Assembly: GCF_005144585.1 (NCBI RefSeq)
Contig: NZ_SSMQ01000026.1
Location: forward strand, 1-64,000
Reading direction: 5' to 3'
Length of the DNA: 64,000 bases
Source of the DNA: Polyangium fumosum
GTDB taxonomy: Bacteria; Myxococcota_A; Polyangia; Polyangiales; Polyangiaceae
Shown here: positions 17,409 to 25,812 of the stretch, piece by piece
Layout: each line of letters starts with the position of its first letter
Numbering within the stretch: the first letter of the stretch is position 1
Made by a program: the position numbers and the translations under genes
Notes under the pieces: model-generated
Seen by the model: the letters and a program-made list of their open reading frames with translations, nothing else
Database searches by the model: none
Told to the model about the DNA's origin: nothing

Positions 17409-18683
17409 TCAGGCCGACACGAGCACGACGCGCGTCACCTCCGGCGGCGCGCCGACCCGCGCCGGCGGTCCCGCCGTCCCGAACCCGCGGTTCACCCACA
17501 GCCGCGATCCATTCCGCTCGTAAAGCCCCGCGACGTACCCGTACGGGAGCACGAGCTTGCCCGGCTGCAATGCGCCGAGGTTCACCTGCCCGCCGTGCGT
17601 GTGCCCCGAGAGCTGCAAGGCCACCTGGCCCGCGGCCTCCGGAAAAAACACGGGGTTGTGGCAAAGCAAGACACGCGGCAGGTCCTTCGGGACCCGCGCG
17701 AGCGCAGCGTCGAGGTTCGGCCCATTCCCCGGCGCGAGCCGCCGCGCCCACACGTCCTCCACGCCGAGCAGCGAAAACCCATCTTTCTCGTCGCCGATCA
17801 CGAAGCCGTCATTGCGCAGGACCCGCGCCCCGGCCGCCTGCAAGGCCGCCACGACCTCGTCGATCCCCGCATACCAATCGTGATTGCCCGGAATGGCCAC
17901 GACGCCGTCTCGCGCGAGCGGCGCGATGTTCCGCACAAAGCGCCCGAGCATCTCCGCATATCTCGCGTCGTTGTCGAGGAGGTCGCCGGTGAGCACGATC
18001 CGATCGGGCCGCGCCTTGCGCACGAGCTCCTCGGCCGCGCGCATCTCGGCGTCGCCGACGAACGTGCCGAAATGAATGTCCGAGAGCTGGACCAGCGTAT
18101 ACCCGTCGAGGCGCTTCGAAAGCCCCGGGATCCGGACGGGCACCTCCTCGATCACGTAATCGTGCCGGCCGAAGACCGCGCCATAAAACGAGCTGCCCGA
18201 GCCCACGAGCAGCGCCGAGCCCGTCACCGCCTGCGTGAGGAAGTCACGGCGCGTGGGCAAGGCGGGCGCCGCCTCGGCGTTCGCGGGCGCCGGGGCCGGC
18301 GCCTCCGCGGGCGCAGGCGCGGGCGCGGCAGACTCGGTCGCGAGGGCGAGCACGGGCTCGGGCGCAGGCGCAGGCTTCACGCGGGACGCGATCCACGTGA
18401 AAGGCAGGGCCCCGAGCTTCGCGAGATCCACGAGCAAGAGCAGGCCCGTGCTGATGAGGAGCGCGAGCAGGAGCGTGAACGCGACCTCGCCGAGCGGGCG
18501 CAGGCCGACGGCGCGCGCGAGGATCATCGCCACCACGGACCCGAGCACCACGAAGAGGCCTGCGCGCTCGGCCCGCACGGAGAGCCCGAACGCCTGCTTC
18601 AAGCGGCGGCCCACGTAAAAACTCGCGGCGAAAAGAACGAGCGAGATGACGACGAAAAAGATCACGATCCGCGGAATTCCCAT
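17409..18683 (-). CDS. Membrane-anchored calcineurin-like metallophosphoesterase
   Basis: The N-terminal 95 residues hold three hydrophobic helices (IVIFFVVISLVLFAA, AGLFVVLGSVVAMIL, VAFTLLLALLISTGLLLLV). A Pro/Ala linker, then TRRDFLTQAVTGSALLVG, a twin-arginine-like second membrane segment, lead to the enzyme domain. The metallophosphoesterase signatures are LSDIHFG, LTGDLLDND, PGNHDWY and SGHTHGGQ, all complete. The family includes YkuE-type enzymes. The enzyme domain is probably outside the cytoplasm. The start MGIPRIVIFF has GAGGG upstream. A longer frame to 18719 has no support. Confidence 0.85.
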   Translation of the reverse strand: MGIPRIVIFFVVISLVLFAASFYVGRRLKQAFGLSVRAERAGLFVVLGSVVAMILARAVGLRPLGEVAFTLLLALLISTGLLLLVDLAKLGALPFTWIASRVKPAPAPEPVLALATESAAPAPAPAEAPAPAPANAEAAPALPTRRDFLTQAVTGSALLVGSGSSFYGAVFGRHDYVIEEVPVRIPGLSKRLDGYTLVQLSDIHFGTFVGDAEMRAAEELVRKARPDRIVLTGDLLDNDARYAEMLGRFVRNIAPLARDGVVAIPGNHDWYAGIDEVVAALQAAGARVLRNDGFVIGDEKDGFSLLGVEDVWARRLAPGNGPNLDAALARVPKDLPRVLLCHNPVFFPEAAGQVALQLSGHTHGGQVNLGALQPGKLVLPYGYVAGLYERNGSRLWVNRGFGTAGPPARVGAPPEVTRVVLVSA

Positions 18684-18767
18684 GGGATGCCGTGCCCTCG
18701 GTCGCGAAGCGTAGCGCACGCCCGGCGCCCGCGGGAGGGGGCCGCCCGAAGAGTTCGGGCTCGGTGC

Positions 18768-20633
18768 TCAGCGCGCCGAGCGCACGCAACGAAAGCCGCC
18801 GCCCGCGAAACGATAATGCGGCTCGAACCGGGTGCGCGAATACGTCTTCAGCGATTGCGCGCCGAAGAGCCAGGAGCCGCCGCGCATGACGTAGAGCGGG
18901 TGCGGCGGCCGCGCCGTGTTTTTCGGGTTGCGCGAGGGGCCGTCCGTGTAAAAGGCCGGATCGTCGACGTCCTCGCACCACTCCCACACGTTGCCGGCCA
19001 TGTCGAGCGCGCCGTACGGCGATTGGCCCTCGGGGTAGGAGCCGACGGGCGAGGTGCCGCGGTGTTTTCCGCCGTAATGGGCCCGCGAGGGCGTCGGCTC
19101 GGCCTTGCCCCAGGGATACCGACGGCCGTCCGTGCCACGCGCGGCCTTCTCCCATTCGGCCTCCGTGGGCAAACGCTTGCCGGCCCACGAGGCATACGCG
19201 CACGCGTCGTCCCACGAGACGTTCACCACGGGGTGCTCCTCGAGCCCCCGAGGCACGACGCCGCGCGCCCAATGCGCGAGGAACCGACCGCCGCTCTCGT
19301 CGACCGGCTTGTATCCGGTGACCTGGACGAAGAGCGCGAATTGCCGGTTCGTGACGGGCGCGCGGTCGATGTAATACGCGTCGAGGAAGACCTCGCGGCG
19401 ATCCGGGCCCATGAGAAACGACCCCGCTGGCACGAGCACGGACTCGGCGCCGTCGGTGTCGCGCAGGACCGTGGCGAGCGGCGGAACGGAGGTGCTGGTC
19501 GGGCGCACGGCGACGTGCCCCGGCGTGGGTTCGTCAATGGCGGCGAGCAGGCGCTCGCGGAACTCTGCGCAGGTCTGCGGCCGCTCGGCGGCGTTTTTCG
19601 CGAGCGCGGAGAGGATGAGGTCTTCGAGCAGGGTCGGGATCTCGGCGCGGTGCTGCGAGGGCTTCGGGGGCTCGGCCTGGACGTGCGACATCATGAGCGC
19701 GAAATGGTTGTCCTCGGGGAAAGGCGGCCGGCCCGCCGCGAGCTCGTAGAGCGAGACGCCGAGCGAGTAGATGTCCGAGCGATGATCGGCCGTCTTGTCG
19801 CCCTTGACCTGCTCGGGCGACATGTACCGGCAGGTGCCGAGCAGCGCGCCGCTCACGGTGTACGTCGTGCCTTCGAGGATCCGCGCGATGCCGAAATCGA
19901 CGACCTTCGGAACCAGCTCGCCCGCAGGCCCGCGCATGACGAGCACGTTGTCGGGCTTGAGATCGCGATGGATGATGCCCTGCCGGTGCGCCGCGTCCAT
20001 CGCGTCGAGCACGGCGATGAAGATCTCGCGGATCTCGACGAAGGGCATGCGGCCGCGCCATTTCACGAGGTGATGCGCGAGCGTTTGCCCCTCGACGTGC
20101 TCCATCACGATGCCGAGCAAGTGCTCGTGCTCGATGAGGTCGAAGACGGAGACGACGTGCGGATGCGAGAACGTGCGCAGGACGCGGGCCTCGCGGACGA
20201 AGCGGCGCCGAATCTCGGCGTCGCCCGCGAGGTTCGAGTGCAGGCACTTGATCGCGACCGTGCGGCCGAGCGCGCCGTCGTGCGCGCGGTAGACGACGCC
20301 CATGCCACCCTCGCCGAGCACGTTCTGCACGGCGTACACGCCCGAGAGCACGGTGCCCGACGGGATGCGCATGGGCGGCAAGCGGCTGTTCGGCTGGGCA
20401 GACGCAGGCGTCGGCTCAGGCTGGACGTTGGGGGCCCCGCTCGGACGAGCCGAGCTGTGCCCCCAAACCCCCTGTTCAACCGGCGTCGTCGGCGCGAGCG
20501 CGCTCGGCACCTTCATGAAGAGGACCGTGGGATCGGGCGCGGCAGCGACAGGAGCGCCGCAATCGGCACAAAAACGCGCCTTCTCGCCAATCACGGCGCC
20601 GCAACGCCGGCAGGAGGGCTCGCCCGTAGCCAT
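18768..20633 (-). CDS. Ser/Thr protein kinase fused to a formylglycine-enzyme-like domain
   Basis: Residues 8-26 are a zinc ribbon (CRRC and CADC). Residues 95-375 are a complete Hanks-type kinase: GEGGMG loop, Lys129 (VAIKCL), HRDLKPDN at 222-229, DFG at 246-248 and a GTCRYMSPEQ activation segment. From about residue 400 a formylglycine-generating-enzyme/EgtB-like domain follows (AGSFLMG, PVTNRQFALFV, PVVNVSWDDACAYASWAGKRLPTE, DMAGNVWEWCED, GGSWLFG, GFRCVR). The two cysteines that bind copper in true FGE are absent from the GGSW segment, so this part is more likely a binding module. The ATG at 20633 is chosen because an upstream extension would run into the divergent hydrolase gene. Confidence 0.85.
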   Translation of the reverse strand: MATGEPSCRRCGAVIGEKARFCADCGAPVAAAPDPTVLFMKVPSALAPTTPVEQGVWGHSSARPSGAPNVQPEPTPASAQPNSRLPPMRIPSGTVLSGVYAVQNVLGEGGMGVVYRAHDGALGRTVAIKCLHSNLAGDAEIRRRFVREARVLRTFSHPHVVSVFDLIEHEHLLGIVMEHVEGQTLAHHLVKWRGRMPFVEIREIFIAVLDAMDAAHRQGIIHRDLKPDNVLVMRGPAGELVPKVVDFGIARILEGTTYTVSGALLGTCRYMSPEQVKGDKTADHRSDIYSLGVSLYELAAGRPPFPEDNHFALMMSHVQAEPPKPSQHRAEIPTLLEDLILSALAKNAAERPQTCAEFRERLLAAIDEPTPGHVAVRPTSTSVPPLATVLRDTDGAESVLVPAGSFLMGPDRREVFLDAYYIDRAPVTNRQFALFVQVTGYKPVDESGGRFLAHWARGVVPRGLEEHPVVNVSWDDACAYASWAGKRLPTEAEWEKAARGTDGRRYPWGKAEPTPSRAHYGGKHRGTSPVGSYPEGQSPYGALDMAGNVWEWCEDVDDPAFYTDGPSRNPKNTARPPHPLYVMRGGSWLFGAQSLKTYSRTRFEPHYRFAGGGFRCVRSAR

Positions 20634-20703
20634 GGGGGGCGGCAGAGCTTCGCAGATCGTCGGGGCACGAGGCAAGACATCGTCGCGCCCGAACCCTGCG
20701 TGG

Positions 20704-20709
20704 TAAAAA
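20704..20709 (+). promoter_or_regulatory. -10-like hexamer before the hydrolase gene
   Basis: TAAAAA is followed by GCGACC and the ATG at 20716. The layout is the same as the other six-base-gap starts but the hexamer lacks the final T. No Shine-Dalgarno sequence is seen. Confidence 0.3.
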
Positions 20710-20715
20710 GCGACC

Positions 20716-21570
20716 ATGGTTCTTCTGTCCGTCCTCGATCACGTGACGCGTGCGATGCTCGTGCGCCGCGGCGTCGAGAGCCGCTTCGTCGAAACGCCCG
20801 TCGGGCGCGTGCACGTGTACGACGCGTCGGGCCAGGGAGCGGCCCCGCCCGTCGTGTTCCTGCACGGCATCGCCGCGTCCTCCGCGGTGTTCGCGCCGAC
20901 CCTCGCGAGGCTCCGGAAACAGAGCCGTCGCGTGGTCGCCGTCGACGCGCCGGGGCACGGACTTTCGGGCGCGCCCTGGGTCACGCTCGGGCCCGAGCGC
21001 CTGTTCGAGGCCCTGTCGTACGTGCTCGATCACGAGCTCGACGCGCCGTCCGTCGTCGTGGGCAATTCGCTTGGCGGCGCGATGGCGCTCCGGTACGCGC
21101 TGCGGAGCCCCGAGCGCGTCGCAGGCCTCGCGCTCACGTCGCCGGGCGGCGCGCCGGTCGAGGATCCCGAGGAGTGCGAGCGCTTCCTGCGCGGGTTCGT
21201 CCTTTCGAACGTGCGCGACGCCCGCGACTTCCTCGGGCGATTGAACCACGCCGTGCCGTGGTACGGGCCGCTCGTCGCGCCGGATCTCGTGCGCATCTTC
21301 AAGAACCCATCCGTGCGCTCGATCCTCGACGGGCTCGAGCCGAAGCACTTCTTCGCGCCCGGCGAGCTCGCGTCGCTCTCCATGCCGATCCACGTGATCT
21401 GGGGCCAATCGGACCGCGTGATCCCGCCGTGCTGCCTCGGCTTCTTCAAGGAAAACCTGCCGCCGCACACGGTCTTCCTGGAGCCGGAGGGCATCGGGCA
21501 CTCGCCGCACACCGAGGACCCGAAGGCGTTCGCGGACTTCGTGCTCCGCGCGCTCGAACGCGCCTCGTGA
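20716..21570 (+). CDS. Alpha/beta-hydrolase
   Basis: The 284-residue protein has an oxyanion region VVFLHGIAAS, the strand VVAVDAPGHGLSG, the nucleophile elbow GNSLGG (Ser118), an acid region IWGQSDRVIPP and the catalytic histidine in EGIGHSPHTE. These are the full parts of the alpha/beta-hydrolase fold. A cap domain lies between residues 145 and 215. The substrate may be an ester, amide or C-C bond and cannot be read. It is transcribed away from the kinase-FGE gene, with 82 bp between the starts. Confidence 0.85.
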   Translation: MVLLSVLDHVTRAMLVRRGVESRFVETPVGRVHVYDASGQGAAPPVVFLHGIAASSAVFAPTLARLRKQSRRVVAVDAPGHGLSGAPWVTLGPERLFEALSYVLDHELDAPSVVVGNSLGGAMALRYALRSPERVAGLALTSPGGAPVEDPEECERFLRGFVLSNVRDARDFLGRLNHAVPWYGPLVAPDLVRIFKNPSVRSILDGLEPKHFFAPGELASLSMPIHVIWGQSDRVIPPCCLGFFKENLPPHTVFLEPEGIGHSPHTEDPKAFADFVLRALERAS

Positions 21571-21613
21571 GCCGCCGCAGCAGCCAGGCGCGCTCGCGCG
21601 AGACGGGCTCGTT

Positions 21614-23218
21614 TCAGGGCGCGCCGGGGTCGATCTTCGCGATGACCTCGTCGCGCGGCCGCGCGCGGTAAAACAGGCTGCGCTTCGGCGCCTCGGCCAT
21701 GATGCCCTCCCAGGTGCGGCGACGCGGGCGCTTCATTTGATCGGCGAGGCCAAACGGAAACCCCGTCACGGGGTCGGCGCGCTCGACGAAGATCGCGTGC
21801 TGGTGAATGTGCTTGTCGCGCTTCTCGCCCTGGATGGAGATGACGTCGCCCGGACGAACCTCGTCCGCAAAATCATGTAGCTCCGCGAAGAAACGCGACC
21901 GCTCGCCGAAGGGGATCCGCTCTTCGCCGCGGAAGCGGCGGACCTCGAAGAGCTCGGGCTTCGCCTCGGCGAACTCGCCGAACGAGATGACGCCGCGGCG
22001 GTTCTTGATGCCGGATTCGTCGAAATCGAGCCGCCCCACGGCGCGGCCGGGTTTGTCGCCGCGGGCGCGGTACCAGGTGCCCGCGGCGCGCTCGTAGGTA
22101 TCGAGGACGAAATCGACGCACACCTCGGGCGGGCGTGGGCGGCCCGAGGAATCGAAGACCGCGTACCGTTTTTCTTCGAACGAAAAGCTGTCGCGGCCCT
22201 GGAGATAGGCCGTCATCCATTGCGGCCGGAGGGTGCCGTCGCGGAAATGGTCGGGCTCGGCGTCGGGGCGATCGAAGGGAAGCGCCTCGTCGACGGCGCG
22301 GCTCACGGCGCCGCGGATCGCCTGCATCGCGCGGCGTTTTTGCGCGGTCTTGTCCTGGAAGGCGCGGACGGCTTCGCGCGCGGGGGGATCCTCGGCGAGG
22401 CAATCGAACGAGAGGCGCGCGCCGTCCGCGCGGAGGAGCGCCGCGGCCCAGGTCTCGCCAAAGCGGAGATCGGCGACGATCGCGGATTCGGTCGTGTGGC
22501 GGAGGCGCGCGCGCTCGAAGCCGATCTCGTCGGCGAGGGCGGCGAGATCGCGATGGAGCGGTCGTTCGAGCTCGGCCTCCGTGACGGCGACCCGATCGCC
22601 GAACAGCAGATCGGCGGGTTTGCCCGCGGCGTCCTGATAACGAACCTCGCGGCGGACCTCCACGCGATCGAGGGCGCGTATCTCGTGGCCTCGGAGGAGG
22701 TGGATGCGGGGCTCGTCGAAGAGGTCGGCCAGGGTGATTTGCGTGACGAGGGCGAGGGCGTCCTGCGGGTCGGATGCATACGCGTATCCCTCGCGGAGGA
22801 CGAGGGCGCGGAGCGCGCGCGGATCACCGCGGTGCCGCTTGCGCAAGCCGCCGACGCGGCCGCCTGGGCGCTCCTTGGCGTACAGGCGGGCGGAGGGGAC
22901 GAGGCGTGCGTCGAGGGCGTCCTCGGGCGTGGGCGCGGGCTCGCGGACGAAGACGAGGGGTTCGCCGCGGGCGCGGCCGAGGATTTCGATCCGGGCGGCG
23001 TCGAAGGCGGGCGCGCCTGGGGCCGCGGGAGAAGCGAGCACCTCCGCGACGCGACGGCGGCAAGCGTTTGCCTCGTCCTCGACGTTCGGGGCGGCCGGCG
23101 CGGGCGCGGAGGCGGTGGGCGCAGCCGTGCTGGCGAGCGCGGGCGCGGGGAGCGGGCCTCGGTCGCAGGCGAGGCCGAGGAGCGGAAGGACGAGGGTCGA
23201 GAGGAGTGCCCAGCGCAT
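21614..23218 (-). CDS. Lipoprotein with an NlpC/P60-like C-terminal region
   Basis: The 534-residue product starts MRWALLSTLVLPLLGLAC, a lipoprotein signal with cysteine 18. An Ala/Pro linker follows, then a charged helical middle of about 250 residues that I do not recognise. The last 200 residues have EVCVDFVLDTYERA, GDVISIQGEK and HQHAIFVE in that order. This spacing of cysteine and histidine fits an NlpC/P60- or CHAP-like papain fold that cuts peptide crosslinks in cell-wall material. The assignment rests on motif layout and is tentative. The gene is convergent with the hydrolase gene. Confidence 0.55.
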   Translation of the reverse strand: MRWALLSTLVLPLLGLACDRGPLPAPALASTAAPTASAPAPAAPNVEDEANACRRRVAEVLASPAAPGAPAFDAARIEILGRARGEPLVFVREPAPTPEDALDARLVPSARLYAKERPGGRVGGLRKRHRGDPRALRALVLREGYAYASDPQDALALVTQITLADLFDEPRIHLLRGHEIRALDRVEVRREVRYQDAAGKPADLLFGDRVAVTEAELERPLHRDLAALADEIGFERARLRHTTESAIVADLRFGETWAAALLRADGARLSFDCLAEDPPAREAVRAFQDKTAQKRRAMQAIRGAVSRAVDEALPFDRPDAEPDHFRDGTLRPQWMTAYLQGRDSFSFEEKRYAVFDSSGRPRPPEVCVDFVLDTYERAAGTWYRARGDKPGRAVGRLDFDESGIKNRRGVISFGEFAEAKPELFEVRRFRGEERIPFGERSRFFAELHDFADEVRPGDVISIQGEKRDKHIHQHAIFVERADPVTGFPFGLADQMKRPRRRTWEGIMAEAPKRSLFYRARPRDEVIAKIDPGAP

Positions 23219-23692
23219 GCGGACCGATGGACGAACGAGGGGGCCCAGGGAATTCCCATGATCGGGGCGCGGCGTCCATCCGGCGCTGTCCCGAGAGCAA
23301 CCGGGCGAGCGTCGGGGCCCCGGATCGGACCGAAAATGTCCGCTCTCGCATGAATACGACGACGCGGTGCGCCGTGGGCCGCGGCAGGGGATATGGACAT
23401 TGTCAGTCCCATCGCCGGACATTCCTCTCGACAACCACGAACGCGCCGGATCCCGCATGAAACAAGGGCTTCCGGCTTTTTTCCAGGAATTCGGTTCGCG
23501 GACGGAGAATGTCCGATCGCGGGATCGATTCCATTGCGGCGAACCCGGAGATTGCGTATGCATGGGTTCACGGCTCGCGGGACATGAGCCGGCGCTCGGG
23601 GGAGGTACGCTCGCGCAGGAAGCGCGGCGAGGGCCGTCTTTTGTGCGGAGGTGCGTCCGAACGTGGGCGCGCCCCCTCCTTTTGAGCGAACG
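23219..23692. other. 474-bp divergent intergenic region
   Basis: No gene is apparent. The region separates the NlpC-like lipoprotein gene from the unknown coupled pair and is richer in AT than its flanks. It holds four copies of a GGACATT/AATGTCC motif, listed separately, and probably promoters for both sides. Confidence 0.5.
23335..23515. promoter_or_regulatory. Cluster of AATGTCCG/CGGACATT motifs
   Basis: AATGTCCG occurs at 23335-23342 and 23508-23515, and its reverse complement CGGACATT at 23416-23423. A seven-base match, GGACATT, lies at 23395-23401, inside GGACATTGTCAGTCC, which has GGAC/GTCC ends. Flanks are partly shared (GAGAATGTCCG and the reverse-read GAGGAATGTCCG). Four copies in both orientations within 180 bp suggest operator sites for an unidentified regulator. 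Confidence 0.4.
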
Positions 23693-24349
23693 ATGAACGA
23701 CTCGAACCATTCCTCGGACCTGGCCATGCAAGGAATCGACGTCTTCCTGAATACTTACGTGCGAATCGACGAGGGAACGGCCGTGCTCCTCTGCTTGCAT
23801 CGCTCCTCGGTGCGCACGGCGGCCTGGATCTATGCTGCGCTCTGGACGCGTGGCGCGGGCCCCGAGACGTATTGCTTCGAAGAGGACGACGAGGCCGGCG
23901 ACGAGGCGGTGACCGCGGCGATCCAGGCGCTCCGCGCGCGGCCGGGCGTCCGGCGCGTGGCGGTCATCGTATGCGAGCCGGGCGGGCCGTCTCTTCAAAA
24001 CGCGCTCTGCCAGGCGCAAGGGGACAAGCCCGAGCGGACGCCGATCTTCCGCATCTCGGGCCGCGGGATGGGGATCTTCGAGACGGGATTCGGCGCGGCC
24101 GAAGACGAGGCCGAACACGAGGGCCTCGGGCTCACGCCGAGCGACATCGACGATCTGCTCGCGCAGTGCGACACCGAAATGGGCGACCTCGACGATCGCG
24201 ATATCGAGGAGGTCGCCGCGATGGCCCTGGAAGAGGATATCGACGCGCTGAGCGACGAAGAGCTCGCCGCGCTCGCCGAGCTCGAGGACAGCGAACTGCT
24301 GGAGCTCGCGACGGCCTGGGGCGAGGAGGGTTTCCGTGTCCTTGCTTGA
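23693..24349 (+). CDS. Unrecognised acidic protein, first gene of a coupled pair
   Basis: The 218-residue protein is not recognised. The first 130 residues look globular, with predicted strands (TAVLLCLH, VAVIVCEPGG) and helices. The last 75 residues are strongly acidic and helical (DDLLAQCDTEMGDLDDRD onward), with repeated Glu/Asp-Leu-Ala patterns suited to protein binding. No membrane or signal segment is seen. A GAGCGA just before the ATG is a weak ribosome site. The next gene starts 14 bp before this one ends, so both products are probably made together. Confidence 0.6.
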   Translation: MNDSNHSSDLAMQGIDVFLNTYVRIDEGTAVLLCLHRSSVRTAAWIYAALWTRGAGPETYCFEEDDEAGDEAVTAAIQALRARPGVRRVAVIVCEPGGPSLQNALCQAQGDKPERTPIFRISGRGMGIFETGFGAAEDEAEHEGLGLTPSDIDDLLAQCDTEMGDLDDRDIEEVAAMALEEDIDALSDEELAALAELEDSELLELATAWGEEGFRVLA

Positions 24350-25598
24350 AGAGGTGCCCGTGCGACGAAATGCATTGCAATCGGCGAACGGCCCCGCGTC
24401 GTCGCGGCGGCGCGTGGACGGGCGGTTCATCACGGACGAGCCGCTCGCGCCCTACGATCGTCACGTGCGGCGCGAACTCGCGAGCTGGTCGGCCGAGGTG
24501 CTGCAAAGGCTGGACACGGCGCCCGAAGACCCGATGGAGCGCGCCGCGTCGCTCGCCCGCGCGCACCAGGACGCGGCGCTCCTCGCGAGCTCCTTGGGCC
24601 GCCCGAACGAGGCGCGGCTCATTTGCCACGCGGGGCTCGATTGCGTGGCGGAGCAGGCGGAGACGTCGGGCGATACGTCCGTCCTGCTCCTCGGCTTCGG
24701 CCCGCTCGTGGAACTGTCGCGGCTCGACGCGCGGCTCGGGCGGACCGACGAGGCGCTCGGCGTGCTGGAGCGTTTGTCGGGGCTCTTGCGAGGCCAGGGG
24801 CTCGTGTTCGGGGCGCTGACGATCGCCCCCGCGACCTGGTCCCGCATCGGGCCGGGCGAAGGCGGCGCCGAGGGCGCGCTCGCGTCGATGGTGGCGATCG
24901 AGACGCTCCGGACGCTGCTCGGCTCGGGTCGTCACGAAGCGGCGCTGGAGATCGCGCGCAGCCAGGCGCCGGCGCCGGCCGATCCGGTGCTCGAAGCGAT
25001 GCGGCGCGAGGCGTACCTGGTCTCGCTCTGCCGGCTCGGTCGCGGCGAGCAAGCGCTGCTCGTGGCCGCGCTCTGGGCCGCGGAGGCGCACCCGATCCGG
25101 CGGCCGATCTTCGAGATCCGCCACGCCGAGGCGCTCGCCGCGTTCGGCGACCCGGTGCGGGCGCACGCGATCACCGAGGAATGCGTGCGGCGCGTGGAGT
25201 CACGCCTCGCGGCAGGACCCGCGACCCTGTTCGATCTGACGATCGCGGCGCGCGTGTCGCGGCTGCTCGCGACGCTCGGAGATCCGCTCGCGGCCGAACT
25301 CTGCCGAACGACGCTCCCCGCGGCGACGTCGCTCGGCGACGTGCCCCTCGCGGCGGAGCTCGCGCTCCGGATCCTCGCCATGGATCGCCGTCCGGAGGAG
25401 CGCGCCGAGGCGCTCGAAGCGCTGCGTGCGATCGCGACGGGCAGCGGATACCGGATCCCCGCCGTGGAGCGAGCGATCGAGGCCGAGGACGGCCCGCTGC
25501 TCGCGCGCTCCTTGAAAGAACGCGCGCCGAGTTATCCGCGGCTGTTCGAACGCTTGCTCGGCTTCCCGCCCGACACGCTCGATCGTTCCTCGAAATGA
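24336..25598 (+). CDS. Unrecognised helical-repeat protein, second gene of a coupled pair
   Basis: The 420-residue protein begins at a GTG inside the end of the preceding gene. It is rich in Ala, Leu, Glu and Arg, and its paired helices (LGRPNEARLICHAGLDCVAEQ, LGRTDEALGVLERLSGLL) look like degenerate TPR-type repeats across the whole length. Such solenoids bind partner proteins. The obvious candidate partner is the acidic product of the overlapping gene. No enzyme motif is present. Confidence 0.6.
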   Translation: MSLLEEVPVRRNALQSANGPASSRRRVDGRFITDEPLAPYDRHVRRELASWSAEVLQRLDTAPEDPMERAASLARAHQDAALLASSLGRPNEARLICHAGLDCVAEQAETSGDTSVLLLGFGPLVELSRLDARLGRTDEALGVLERLSGLLRGQGLVFGALTIAPATWSRIGPGEGGAEGALASMVAIETLRTLLGSGRHEAALEIARSQAPAPADPVLEAMRREAYLVSLCRLGRGEQALLVAALWAAEAHPIRRPIFEIRHAEALAAFGDPVRAHAITEECVRRVESRLAAGPATLFDLTIAARVSRLLATLGDPLAAELCRTTLPAATSLGDVPLAAELALRILAMDRRPEERAEALEALRAIATGSGYRIPAVERAIEAEDGPLLARSLKERAPSYPRLFERLLGFPPDTLDRSSK

Positions 25599-25812
25599 AA
25601 CGCTAGGACCTCGAACACGAGGCGCGGCGTACCGACGGCGACCTCTTGGCTCGCGCGTCCGTCTTCCCCATTCTTCGGGTGGACTGGAAATCCGCGCGCG
25701 CAGCGCAGAGGCGGCGCCTCCAATGCGGTCGACGGGCGCGCGCGCGTCGTGCGAGGATGCGACCCCAAACAAGCGCGATTCGCGCTGGCTCATCAAGGAC
25801 ACGAAGCGGGCG

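Noticed and set aside
17595-21671. 1358-codon plus-strand frame
   Set aside because: It spans three well-supported genes in another frame or strand and has antisense composition.
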